Shown: positions 23,480 through 30,957 of the stretch, in pieces
Layout: every line of letters begins with the position of its first letter
How positions within the stretch are numbered: the first letter of the stretch is position 1
Assembly: GCA_000431075.1 (NCBI GenBank)
Contig: HF986882.1
Location: forward strand, 11,435-56,996
From: Firmicutes bacterium CAG:555
GTDB lineage: Bacteria; Bacillota; Clostridia; Oscillospirales; Oscillospiraceae
Direction: 5' to 3'
Length of the DNA stretch: 45,562 nucleotides
Program-made: the position numbers and the translations under genes
Notes under the pieces: model-generated
Told to the model about the DNA's origin: nothing
The model's database searches: none
The model's input: only the letters and a program-made list of their open reading frames with translations

Positions 23480-23482
23480 AGA

Positions 23483-23514
23483 AAAAATCCCGTACCGACA
23501 GGTACGGGATTTTT
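23483..23514. terminator. Bidirectional terminator between mtnN and rpsU
   Basis: A perfect 14-bp stem (23483-23496 with 23501-23514) and a GACA loop, with T-runs on both strands. It ends the plus-strand operon and the minus-strand leuS/rpsU transcript. Confidence 0.92.
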
Positions 23515-23521
23515 CGTAAAA

Positions 23522-23707
23522 TCAATAATATCTCTTATTCTTGTTCTTGCGAGCAGCTTCGCTCTTCTTGCGGCGCCTTACGCTGGGGCTCTGGTAGTAC
23601 TCCTTCTTTCTGAGGTCGGCCAGAACGCCTGCCTTTGCGCAGCTGCGCTTAAATCTCTTAAGAGCATTGTCCAGAGATTCATTTTCCTTGACATAGATTT
23701 CAGACAT
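23522..23707 (-). CDS. rpsU: 30S ribosomal protein S21
   Basis: 61 residues. The conserved start EIYVKENESLDNALKRFKR, the LRKKEYYQSPSVRRRKK helix and the basic tail are diagnostic of bS21. The ATG follows a strong GGAGGGAG site. A perfect consensus promoter lies in the short leuS-rpsU gap, so it is expressed independently of leuS. Confidence 0.97.
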   Translation of the reverse strand: MSEIYVKENESLDNALKRFKRSCAKAGVLADLRKKEYYQSPSVRRRKKSEAARKNKNKRYY

Positions 23708-23774
23708 TTATTTCACTCCCTCCATTAACGCCTTTCGACGCTTTAAGGGCCAAATTCTTGGCTTAACGAATGAT

Positions 23775-23803
23775 ATTATACTCATTCTTGGCTGTAATGT
23801 CAA
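23775..23803 (-). promoter_or_regulatory. Perfect consensus sigmaA promoter of rpsU
   Basis: On the minus strand TTGACA (23798-23803), a 17-nt spacer and TATAAT (23775-23780), all exact. The -35 begins 6 nt after the leuS stop codon. The leader to the rpsU start is about 60 nt. Confidence 0.93.
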
Positions 23804-23808
23804 TAAAA

Positions 23809-26229
23809 TTATTTGATAATCAGGTTAACAAGCTTATTCTTTACGACGATGGTCTTGAAAAGCTGCTTGCCCTCCATCAGGCGCTTGATCTTCTCGTCTG
23901 CGCAGGCGGCATCGATGATGACGCTGTCCTCGGAGTCGGCGGGAACTACGATGGTGGTCTTGAGCTTACCGTTTACCTGAACGGCCATCTCACGCTCGGT
24001 ATCGACGGTCTTGGCCTCGTCATACTTCGGCCACGGCATCTGCATGGCCATCTTGCCCTCGGACTTGGCATAGCCCATGAGCTCCCACATTTCCTCTGCG
24101 ATGTGCGGTGCAAAGGGGCTGAGAAGCTCGAGCAGGGTCTTGACCTCGCCACGGGTGCAGCCGTTTGTGTAGAACTCGTTGACCATGGTCATGAGTGCGG
24201 CAATCGCCGTGTTCATCTTCAGCTCGTCAATGTCGCTGCCGACCTTTTTGATGGTCTTATGGATAATGCTCTCGTTCTTCTTGGAATAATCCTCGGAATC
24301 GGAGCACATGTCCATGAGGTTCCAGCAACGGTCTAGGAAGCGCTTTGAGCCCTTGACGGCATCGTTAGACCATGTAACGGCCTTCTCAAAGTCGCCGATG
24401 AACATTATGTGCAGACGCAGGGTATCAGCGCCGTACTGCGCAACGATGTCGTTGGGGTTAACGACATTACCCCTTGACTTGGACATCTTTTCGCCGCCTT
24501 CGCCAAGGATCATGCCGTGGCTCGTGCGCTTGGCGTAAGGCTCCTTGGTGTTGACAACGCCGATATCGTACAGGAACTTGTGCCAGAAGCGGGAATACAG
24601 CAGATGCAGAGTGGTATGCTCCATGCCGCCGTTGTACCAATCAACGGGTGCCCAATAATCAATGGCTTCCTTTGAGGCCAGCGCTTTATCATTGTGGGGA
24701 TCCATATAACGCAGGAAATACCAGCTGGAGCCTGCCCACTGAGGCATGGTGTCCGTCTCACGCTTGGCCGGACCGCCGCAGCAGGGGCAGGTGGTGTTGA
24801 CCCAGTCGGTCATTTTGCTGAGCGGGCTTTCGCCGTCATCGGTTGGCTCATAGCTTTCCACCTGAGGCAGAACCAAAGGCAGTTGATCCTCCGGCAGAGG
24901 TACCCAGCCGCACTTCGGGCAGTTGACAAGAGGAATAGGCTCACCCCAGTAACGCTGACGGCTAAACACCCAGTCACGCAGCTTGTAGTTTACTTTCTCT
25001 GTGCCGATGCCGTTTTCGACAAGCCATTTTTTCATGGCGGGGATGGCTTCCTTGACGGTCATGCCGTTGAGGAACTCCGAGTTTACCATGATGCCGGTAT
25101 CGTCCTTGAGGGTGAAGGCTTCCTTTTCAATATCGCCGCCCTCGACGACCTCGATGATCTCACAGCCGAACTTCTTTGCAAACTCCCAGTCACGGTCATC
25201 GTGTGCGGGAACTGCCATAATAGCGCCCGTGCCGTATGTCACAAGAACATAATCGGAAATGAAAATGGGTATCTGCTTGCCGTTTACGGGATTTATGCCC
25301 TTGATGCCCTTTATCTCGACGCCGGTCTTTTCCTTGTTGAGCTCGCTGCGTTCAAAGTCGGACTTCTTTGCAGCCTCGGCGACATAGGCGTTGACCTCGT
25401 CGGCATTTTCGATCATATTCTGCCACTTGGTGACATGCTCATGCTCGGGAGAAAGTACCATATAGGTCGCGCCGAACAGCGTGTCGGGACGGGTGGTGTA
25501 GACAACGATATCGTCGCCTGCGGTGGTCTTAAAGGTGACCTCGGCGCCGGTGGAGCGGCCGATCCAGTTTTTCTGCTGGATCTTCACTCGCTCGATGTAA
25601 TCCAGATCGTCCAGATCGTCGATAAGGCGCTGGGCGTACTTGGTGATGGCGAGCATCCACTGGCTTTTCTCCTTGCGGATGACCTCGCTGCCGCAGCGTT
25701 CGCAGACGCCGTTTACGACCTCTTCGTTTGCAAGCACGCACTTGCAGCTCGTGCACCAGTTGACGGGCATAGTCGATTTATAAGCAAGACCGTGCTTGTA
25801 CATCTGCAGGAATATCCACTGCGTCCACTTATAATACTTGGGGTCTGTGGTGTCCACGCAGCGATCCCAGTCGAAGCCGTAGCCCAACATCTTGAGCTGG
25901 CTTGTGAAGTTTGCGATGTTGTTCTTTGTGACTATGGCCGGATGGATGTGGTTCTTGATGGCATAGTTTTCCGTGGGCAGGCCGAATGCGTCAAAGCCGA
26001 TGGGGAACAAAACATTGTAGCCCTCCATCCTCTTTTTGCGGGTGACGATATCCATAGCCGTGAACGGTCTGGGATGGCCGACATGCAGTCCCTGACCCGA
26101 AGGGTACGGAAACTCGATAAGTCCGTAGAACTTGGGACGGGTCGTGTCGCCGGTTATGGCCGCATAGGGCTTGGTCTGCTCCCAATTTGCCTGCCACTTC
26201 TTTTCAATTGCTGTAAAATCGTATTTCAT
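23809..26229 (-). CDS. leuS: Leucine--tRNA ligase
   Basis: 806 residues, complete class Ia synthetase. The HIGH motif is HVGHP (49-53), in FPYPSGQGLHVGH. Zinc cysteines appear in NWCTSCKCVLANEEV and CERCG. The CP1 editing domain contains VYTTRPDTLFGATYMV and VPAHDDRDWEFA. The catalytic core resumes with DTMPQWAGSSWYFLRYMDP, and the KMSKS loop is GEKMSKSRGN. The anticodon-binding domain and a short C-terminal domain follow. Spacing to rsfS is 42 nt, with no room for a T-box leader, so expression follows the upstream operon. Confidence 0.98.
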   Translation of the reverse strand: MKYDFTAIEKKWQANWEQTKPYAAITGDTTRPKFYGLIEFPYPSGQGLHVGHPRPFTAMDIVTRKKRMEGYNVLFPIGFDAFGLPTENYAIKNHIHPAIVTKNNIANFTSQLKMLGYGFDWDRCVDTTDPKYYKWTQWIFLQMYKHGLAYKSTMPVNWCTSCKCVLANEEVVNGVCERCGSEVIRKEKSQWMLAITKYAQRLIDDLDDLDYIERVKIQQKNWIGRSTGAEVTFKTTAGDDIVVYTTRPDTLFGATYMVLSPEHEHVTKWQNMIENADEVNAYVAEAAKKSDFERSELNKEKTGVEIKGIKGINPVNGKQIPIFISDYVLVTYGTGAIMAVPAHDDRDWEFAKKFGCEIIEVVEGGDIEKEAFTLKDDTGIMVNSEFLNGMTVKEAIPAMKKWLVENGIGTEKVNYKLRDWVFSRQRYWGEPIPLVNCPKCGWVPLPEDQLPLVLPQVESYEPTDDGESPLSKMTDWVNTTCPCCGGPAKRETDTMPQWAGSSWYFLRYMDPHNDKALASKEAIDYWAPVDWYNGGMEHTTLHLLYSRFWHKFLYDIGVVNTKEPYAKRTSHGMILGEGGEKMSKSRGNVVNPNDIVAQYGADTLRLHIMFIGDFEKAVTWSNDAVKGSKRFLDRCWNLMDMCSDSEDYSKKNESIIHKTIKKVGSDIDELKMNTAIAALMTMVNEFYTNGCTRGEVKTLLELLSPFAPHIAEEMWELMGYAKSEGKMAMQMPWPKYDEAKTVDTEREMAVQVNGKLKTTIVVPADSEDSVIIDAACADEKIKRLMEGKQLFKTIVVKNKLVNLIIK

Positions 26230-26271
26230 TTTTGATTGCTCCCTTATAGTTTTTATTCGTCCGAACGCCCC

Positions 26272-26634
26272 TTAGCAGGGGCCTATAAGGGATGAGAGAT
26301 CGATCTCCTCGGCATCGGACCAGAGTCTTTCGAGCTTATAGAAATCTCTTGCGTCCTCGGTGAATACATGAGCCACCACACAGCCGAAATCGAGCAGCAC
26401 CCAGTTGCCGGAGCGGAAACCCTCACGGCGCAGGGGCGGCTCACCGGCCTCGCTCATCTGCTTATCGAGCTCGTCGGTGAGTGACTTAATGTGTGTTGAT
26501 GATGTGCCGGTGCAGATGATGAAATAATCGCACAGTGTTGTGAGCTTATCTGTCTTGAGCACCTTTATATCCTTACCTTTTTTGTCGCTGAGTGCCTTTG
26601 CGGCAACCTTTACGACTTCATTAGGCTGCATCAT
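26272..26634 (-). CDS. rsfS: Ribosomal silencing factor RsfS
   Basis: 120 residues. RsfS binds uL14 and blocks 30S-50S joining when nutrients are low. The family blocks KTDKLTTLCDYFIICTGTSS, EGFRSGNWVLLDFG and VVAHVFTEDARDFYKLERLW are all present. Its start overlaps the stop of the LCP gene by 4 nt. In Bacillus the order is yhbY (yqeI), nadD, yqeK, rsfS (yqeL); here an LCP gene is inserted between the nadD-yqeK fusion and rsfS. A GC hairpin (26267-26282) spans its stop codon. Confidence 0.95.
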   Translation of the reverse strand: MMQPNEVVKVAAKALSDKKGKDIKVLKTDKLTTLCDYFIICTGTSSTHIKSLTDELDKQMSEAGEPPLRREGFRSGNWVLLDFGCVVAHVFTEDARDFYKLERLWSDAEEIDLSSLIGPC

Positions 26635-27947
26635 TGATTATCTACATCCTTATCTTGAGTATTGTCTTGAGTATTTGTATCGCTCGTACCGCTGCCGGTA
26701 TAGCGAATTACCTGTGCCGATGCCATGGGGTCCGACGAGTTATACGACAGGAACGACTCTATACCGTTATTGACCTCACCCGTAGTGGAATAGAAATTGC
26801 CGTCCTTATAGGTGATTATATCGACATTCTGTGCCGTGACCTCGGTAGTCCAAGGATTGAGACTCTCGTTTACCATCTTGAGCCATGCATCGATGTCGGT
26901 GAAAACATAGCTGAAGCCGAACACGCTGCCGGTCGAGAGCTTGGGCAGAGTCATGAACTTGACATCGTCCTTACTGAGCTTCAAGAACTCCTTGGCAAAG
27001 TAGATGATGTTTTCGGTGGACATGTCGGTCTCCATATTGTCGGCAACTATCTGTGCGACCTTGGTGAGGTTGGGGACATTACCGAGTGTGAGCATCTGGT
27101 CGGCAAGTGCGCTCAACAGCTTCTGCTGCATCTCGATACGCTGCAGGTCGCCGCCGGCATATGAGCTTCTGAATCGCATGACCTTGACGAAGTCATCGCC
27201 GCTGAGGGTCTGGAGGCCCTTGTTGAGGTGGATGTGCAGATCCTGCCGCTTGGAATCGTAGTTCATGTCGACGGGAAGGTCAAACTCAACACCACCGATG
27301 GCGTCAACCACTTCGGCCGCCGCATCGATGTTAACGAGGACATACTTATCCACATCAAAGCCGAGCATGCTCTTGACGAGCTCTTTTCTCATGCTCTCAA
27401 CGGGGTCGCAGTTATAGTACGATGAGCCCTCGACATTCTTATAATAAGCTGCATAGTGATATTCTGCATTTGCCTTCTTGACCTCGTGCTGAATGTTTAT
27501 AAGCGTATCTCTGGGGATACTCACGATATTCAGCTTGTGGTTAACCGTATCGAAGCTGCCGATCATGATGGTATCGGTATTATTGCTTATCTGATCGGTA
27601 CCGGCGACGAGGAAGGTATACACGCCGTCTTTTCTGCCGTCAACATGGTGCGTATTTGTGTTATCCGTGACGCCCTTATTATCCGTATCGGGCGGCTTGA
27701 TCACAAACTCAAGCACCGCATAACCGATGCCCGCAATCAGCACGAGTACCAGCAAGATAATCAAAATGACCTTGCCGGCCTTTTTCTTTTTGCCCTTTTT
27801 GTTTCTCGCGGCGACGATCTCGTCAACGCTCTTGCCGGACTGCTCTTCCGTGGCCTCGGTCTTGGCCGTGCGGCTTTGTCTGCTTCCATCGGCAGAGGCT
27901 CTCTCCCCGGAGTGCCTGCTGCTCTTTTTGCTGCCAAATAACTTCAT
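26631..27947 (-). CDS. LytR-CpsA-Psr (LCP) family cell wall polymer ligase
   Basis: 438 residues. LCP proteins attach teichoic acids or capsule polymers from their lipid carrier to peptidoglycan. A 58-residue Lys/Ser-rich cytosolic tail precedes one transmembrane helix (about 59-80) and the extracellular LCP domain. The domain has VAGTDQISNNTDTIMIGSF, the pyrophosphate-binding Arg/Asp in IVSIPRDT, GGVEFDLPVDM and the KVMRFRSSYAGGDLQRIEMQ block. The C-terminus is a Thr/Asn/Asp-rich low-complexity tail. With the TagA-type enzyme at 17684-18409 it suggests a wall-linked glycopolymer. Confidence 0.92.
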   Translation of the reverse strand: MKLFGSKKSSRHSGERASADGSRQSRTAKTEATEEQSGKSVDEIVAARNKKGKKKKAGKVILIILLVLVLIAGIGYAVLEFVIKPPDTDNKGVTDNTNTHHVDGRKDGVYTFLVAGTDQISNNTDTIMIGSFDTVNHKLNIVSIPRDTLINIQHEVKKANAEYHYAAYYKNVEGSSYYNCDPVESMRKELVKSMLGFDVDKYVLVNIDAAAEVVDAIGGVEFDLPVDMNYDSKRQDLHIHLNKGLQTLSGDDFVKVMRFRSSYAGGDLQRIEMQQKLLSALADQMLTLGNVPNLTKVAQIVADNMETDMSTENIIYFAKEFLKLSKDDVKFMTLPKLSTGSVFGFSYVFTDIDAWLKMVNESLNPWTTEVTAQNVDIITYKDGNFYSTTGEVNNGIESFLSYNSSDPMASAQVIRYTGSGTSDTNTQDNTQDKDVDNQ

Positions 27948-27984
27948 ATTTTTTATCCCTTCTGTTGTCTACAAGGATGAGGGT

Positions 27985-29151
27985 CTACTGCTCAAAGGGC
28001 TTGTACCACTCGTAGGCTTCAACGCTCGCAATATACGGTTCCTGACCATAGCTTCTTATGTCTTCAAGGCTCATTTTAAGCCCGAGTGCCATCGCTGCGT
28101 CCAAGTTCTCATACGCAAGGGTGCGCAGCTTCTCGACACCTTCAAAATCTCGGTTTGGCTCTATGTAGTCGGCCATATATATGATTTTCTCCAAAAGCGT
28201 CATATCAGGCTTTCCGGTGGTATGCCATCTGATAGCCTCATAAACTTCTTTGCTGACATTGAAAAGCCGCTTCGCCATTGCCGCCCCTGTCTTTGCGTGC
28301 AGCAGCTTCACGTTATGCTCCTCAACCGTATCGTTTATGATACCATACTTGTCGCATAATATCAATTGTTCCTGCAAAGAAAGTTTTTTTGTAATATCAT
28401 GCAGGATTCCCGCCTCGGCTGCGTCCTCGGGATCCTCGCCCCAGCGCTGTGCAAGCTTCACGGCCTCGCTCTCGCAGCCGACGACATGCGCAACTCGGTT
28501 TGGCTTTAACATCGCATACGCCTTTTCACGCAGCCAGTAAAGTTCCGGCTTTGCGTCATAGTCGCCGTTTGCGATTATGCGCTCATAGACCTTCTCCGGC
28601 AGGAAGGATGCGCCCATCCTGCGGCAGAGCATGTCCCGTATGTCTCTCGACGACATGGACTTCGGTTCATGGCGCAGGGGGATGATCTTTGCGCCGTACT
28701 CCTTTTTGAGGTACTCGGCGTGGCGCAGCATCTCTGCCTCCTCGCCCTCACTGCGGACGAACACCGCAAGCGTCAGCGTTTCGAGCAAAAATCTGAATCT
28801 GTACCACTCCTCAAAGCTCAGCAGCATATCCGTACCCATGGCAAGGTAAAGCTCGGCATCGGGGTACTGCTGCATTAAAAGCTCCACGGTCGATGCGGTA
28901 TAGCTCTTGCCCTCACGGTGAAGCTCAATGTCGCTTACCTCGACATTCGGCATATCGGAAAACGCAAGCTGCGTAAGCAGCAGGCGCTCGTGCGCATCGG
29001 GGCTTCCCTCGGCAAGCTCCTTGTGCGGCGGAATGTTTGCCGGGATTATCAAAAGTTTATCCGGCTTAAGCTGCTCGGATATGGTCATGGCCGCCTCAAC
29101 ATGACCGCAGTGCGGCGGATTGAAGCTTCCGCCGTAGATTACTATTTTCAT
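27985..29151 (-). CDS. nadD: Fused nicotinate-nucleotide adenylyltransferase (NadD) and HD-domain hydrolase (YqeK)
   Basis: 388 residues, with two enzymes in one chain. Residues 1 to about 195 are NadD, with GGSFNPPHCGH (7-17), the IPANIPPHK loop and SMSSRDIR (165-172); it makes NaAD in NAD synthesis. From about residue 203 the chain continues into a YqeK-like HD domain, with His222 (AHVVGC), HDITKK (251-256), His310 (RWHTTG) and MADYIEPNRDF. YqeK proteins hydrolyse Ap4A symmetrically. The two are separate neighbouring genes (yqeJ, yqeK) in Bacillus, and the junction here is in frame with no stop. The 5' end overlaps yhbY by 4 nt. Confidence 0.94.
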   Translation of the reverse strand: MKIVIYGGSFNPPHCGHVEAAMTISEQLKPDKLLIIPANIPPHKELAEGSPDAHERLLLTQLAFSDMPNVEVSDIELHREGKSYTASTVELLMQQYPDAELYLAMGTDMLLSFEEWYRFRFLLETLTLAVFVRSEGEEAEMLRHAEYLKKEYGAKIIPLRHEPKSMSSRDIRDMLCRRMGASFLPEKVYERIIANGDYDAKPELYWLREKAYAMLKPNRVAHVVGCESEAVKLAQRWGEDPEDAAEAGILHDITKKLSLQEQLILCDKYGIINDTVEEHNVKLLHAKTGAAMAKRLFNVSKEVYEAIRWHTTGKPDMTLLEKIIYMADYIEPNRDFEGVEKLRTLAYENLDAAMALGLKMSLEDIRSYGQEPYIASVEAYEWYKPFEQ

Positions 29152-29456
29152 TTCTTCTTATCTTTTACAAGAGCTATTTTAGGCTCTTTTGCATTCCTCT
29201 TATACAGAACAAACTTACTTCCTATCGTCTGCACGGTCTCGGCTCCGCAGGCCTCGGCCAGTGCATCGGCAGCCTCACGGGCAGTCAGCAGGCTGTTTTC
29301 CAGTACTCTGCCTTTTATGAGCTCCCTTGCCTTGAGCGCATCGTTGACCTGCGTCAGGGTATTTTCGCTGATGCCGCCCTTGCCTATCTGGATTATCGTA
29401 TCCTCTGTCATGGCAAGCCCTCTGAGCTGTGCCCTCTGCTTACTTGTCAGTGCCAT
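29148..29456 (-). CDS. yhbY: YhbY family CRM-domain RNA-binding protein
   Basis: 102 residues. The CRM domain has LTSKQRAQLRGLAM, the GxxG-type loop IGKGGISENTL and GSKFVLYKRN. The protein associates with pre-50S ribosomal subunits. It overlaps rdgB by 17 nt at its 5' end, with GAGGGA as ribosome site inside rdgB, and the nadD-yqeK fusion by 4 nt at its 3' end. It ends in a Lys-rich tail. Confidence 0.93.
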   Translation of the reverse strand: MALTSKQRAQLRGLAMTEDTIIQIGKGGISENTLTQVNDALKARELIKGRVLENSLLTAREAADALAEACGAETVQTIGSKFVLYKRNAKEPKIALVKDKKK

Positions 29457-30042
29457 TATATTCCCTCAGCTTTTTCTTAAAAATTTTGAGCGCATTGGCT
29501 CTGTGTGATATCTCATTTTTGACTTCCGTGCCGAGCTCGGCCATGCTCTTATCGTAGCCTGTCGGCATGAAAACAGGGTCGTAGCCGAAGCCGCCCTCAC
29601 CCCTCGGGCTTAAAAGTATCTTGCCGGCACACTCGCCCTCACAGCGAATGATATCGCCGTTCGGGAAAATACAGCAGATGCTGGAGACAAACTTTGCGTC
29701 TCTGTCCTTGACGCCCTCAAGCTTTTTGAGCAGATACTCGTACTTTTCCTTATCGCTTGCATCGTGGCCGCCGGGGGCGTAGCGGGCGGAATAAACGCCC
29801 GGCTCGCCATTGAGTTCGTCGACCATCAGACCGGAGTCGTCGGCGATTGCGGCAACACCCGTTGCTTCGACAACGGCAGCTGCCTTGAGATATGCGTTCT
29901 CGGCAAATGTCGTGCCGGTCTCCTCGACCTCAAAATCGCAGCCCGCTTCCCTCTGCGAGCATAGCTCAACGCCCATGTCGGACAGTATAGCCTTGAGCTC
30001 ACGGAGCTTTTTTGCATTGTTGCTTGCAAGTATCATTTTCAC
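29440..30042 (-). CDS. rdgB: XTP/dITP diphosphatase (RdgB/HAM1 family)
   Basis: 200 residues. It removes deaminated purine nucleotides (dITP, XTP) from the pool. ILASNNAKKLRELKAIL, the acidic FEVEETGTTFAENAYLKA and AIADDSGLMVDELNG are standard. The C-terminus SHRANALKIFKK is also typical. The start is GTG at 30042, which overlaps the ftsY stop (GTGA) and lies 10 nt after GGAGG; an ATG two codons later is the alternative. Confidence 0.95.
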   Translation of the reverse strand: MKMILASNNAKKLRELKAILSDMGVELCSQREAGCDFEVEETGTTFAENAYLKAAAVVEATGVAAIADDSGLMVDELNGEPGVYSARYAPGGHDASDKEKYEYLLKKLEGVKDRDAKFVSSICCIFPNGDIIRCEGECAGKILLSPRGEGGFGYDPVFMPTGYDKSMAELGTEVKNEISHRANALKIFKKKLREYNGTDK

Positions 30043-30944
30043 TTGAACAGCGCCTCCACAAATTCTTTGGGATCAAACGGGATAAGGTCGTCCATGCCCT
30101 CGCCCACGCCGACGAACTTCACCGGCAGATTGAGCTCATGTGCGATGGCAAACACTATGCCGCCCTTGGCTGTGCCTTCAAGCTTCGTGAGCACGATACC
30201 GGTAATGCCGGCAGTCTCAAGAAACTGCTTGGCTTGGATGAGACCGTTTTGACCGGTCGTAGCATCAAGCACCATGAGCGTTTCGATATCGGCATCAGGC
30301 AGCTCACGGGAAACAACACGGCTTATCTTATTAAGCTCGTTCATGAGGTTTGCCTTGTTGTGCAGTCTGCCTGCGGTGTCGATGATTATAGTGTCGACCC
30401 CCCTTGCCTTGGCAGCGCAGATGCTGTCATACACGACGGAGGCGGGATCGCTGCCCTCCTCGTGGCGGACGATATCCACACCCGAGCGCTCCGCCCAGAT
30501 ATTCAGCTGCTCGCCTGCGGCGGCGCGGAAGGTATCGCCTGCGCAAAGGAGCACCTTTTTGCCGTCGGCTTTAAGTCTTGCCGAGAGCTTGCCGATGGTC
30601 GTAGTCTTGCCGACACCGTTAACGCCAACCATGAGGATGACCGAAGGCTTGGTCTCAAGCTTGAGCGAGGTGTCCATATCGCCGAGCATCTCATGCATGT
30701 ACGAAACGAACGCCTTTTTTGCGTCTCTGCCCTTATTAATCCTGTTGCGGTACAAAATGCGCTTATAGTCGTAGAGTATCTTTGCAGTGGTCTCCCCACC
30801 GACATCGGCCATGACGAGCATTTCCTCAAGGTCATCGTAAAAGTCCATGTCGTCCATATCGTAGTTCTGGAAGATCTCTTCAAGGTCCTCAATATTTTTT
30901 CGGGTCTTCGTCAGTCCCGAAAACATCTTATCAAAAAAGCCCAT
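30039..30944 (-). CDS. ftsY: Signal recognition particle receptor FtsY
   Basis: 301 residues, a minimal FtsY: a short N-terminal helix then the NG GTPase domain, with no long acidic A domain. The GTPase motifs are GVNGVGKTTTIGKLS (G1), DTFRAAAGEQL, DTAGRLHNKANLM, TKLEGTAKGG and GVGEGMDDLIPFDP. It docks SRP-ribosome complexes at the membrane. I prefer the second ATG (30944), 6 nt after AAGGAG; the one at 30947 is 3 nt away. It follows smc by 13 nt, the common smc-ftsY order. Confidence 0.95.
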   Translation of the reverse strand: MGFFDKMFSGLTKTRKNIEDLEEIFQNYDMDDMDFYDDLEEMLVMADVGGETTAKILYDYKRILYRNRINKGRDAKKAFVSYMHEMLGDMDTSLKLETKPSVILMVGVNGVGKTTTIGKLSARLKADGKKVLLCAGDTFRAAAGEQLNIWAERSGVDIVRHEEGSDPASVVYDSICAAKARGVDTIIIDTAGRLHNKANLMNELNKISRVVSRELPDADIETLMVLDATTGQNGLIQAKQFLETAGITGIVLTKLEGTAKGGIVFAIAHELNLPVKFVGVGEGMDDLIPFDPKEFVEALFK

Positions 30945-30957
30945 CATTGTCTCCTTA

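Noticed and set aside
24694..26235. 513-codon plus-strand open frame opposite leuS
   Set aside because: Antisense shadow created by codon bias of a certain leuS gene; no start signals and no recognisable domain.
26230..26282. Terminator or T-box before leuS (GC hairpin 26267-26282)
   Set aside because: The 5-bp hairpin spans the rsfS stop but has no following T-run, and the 42-nt gap is too small for a T-box.
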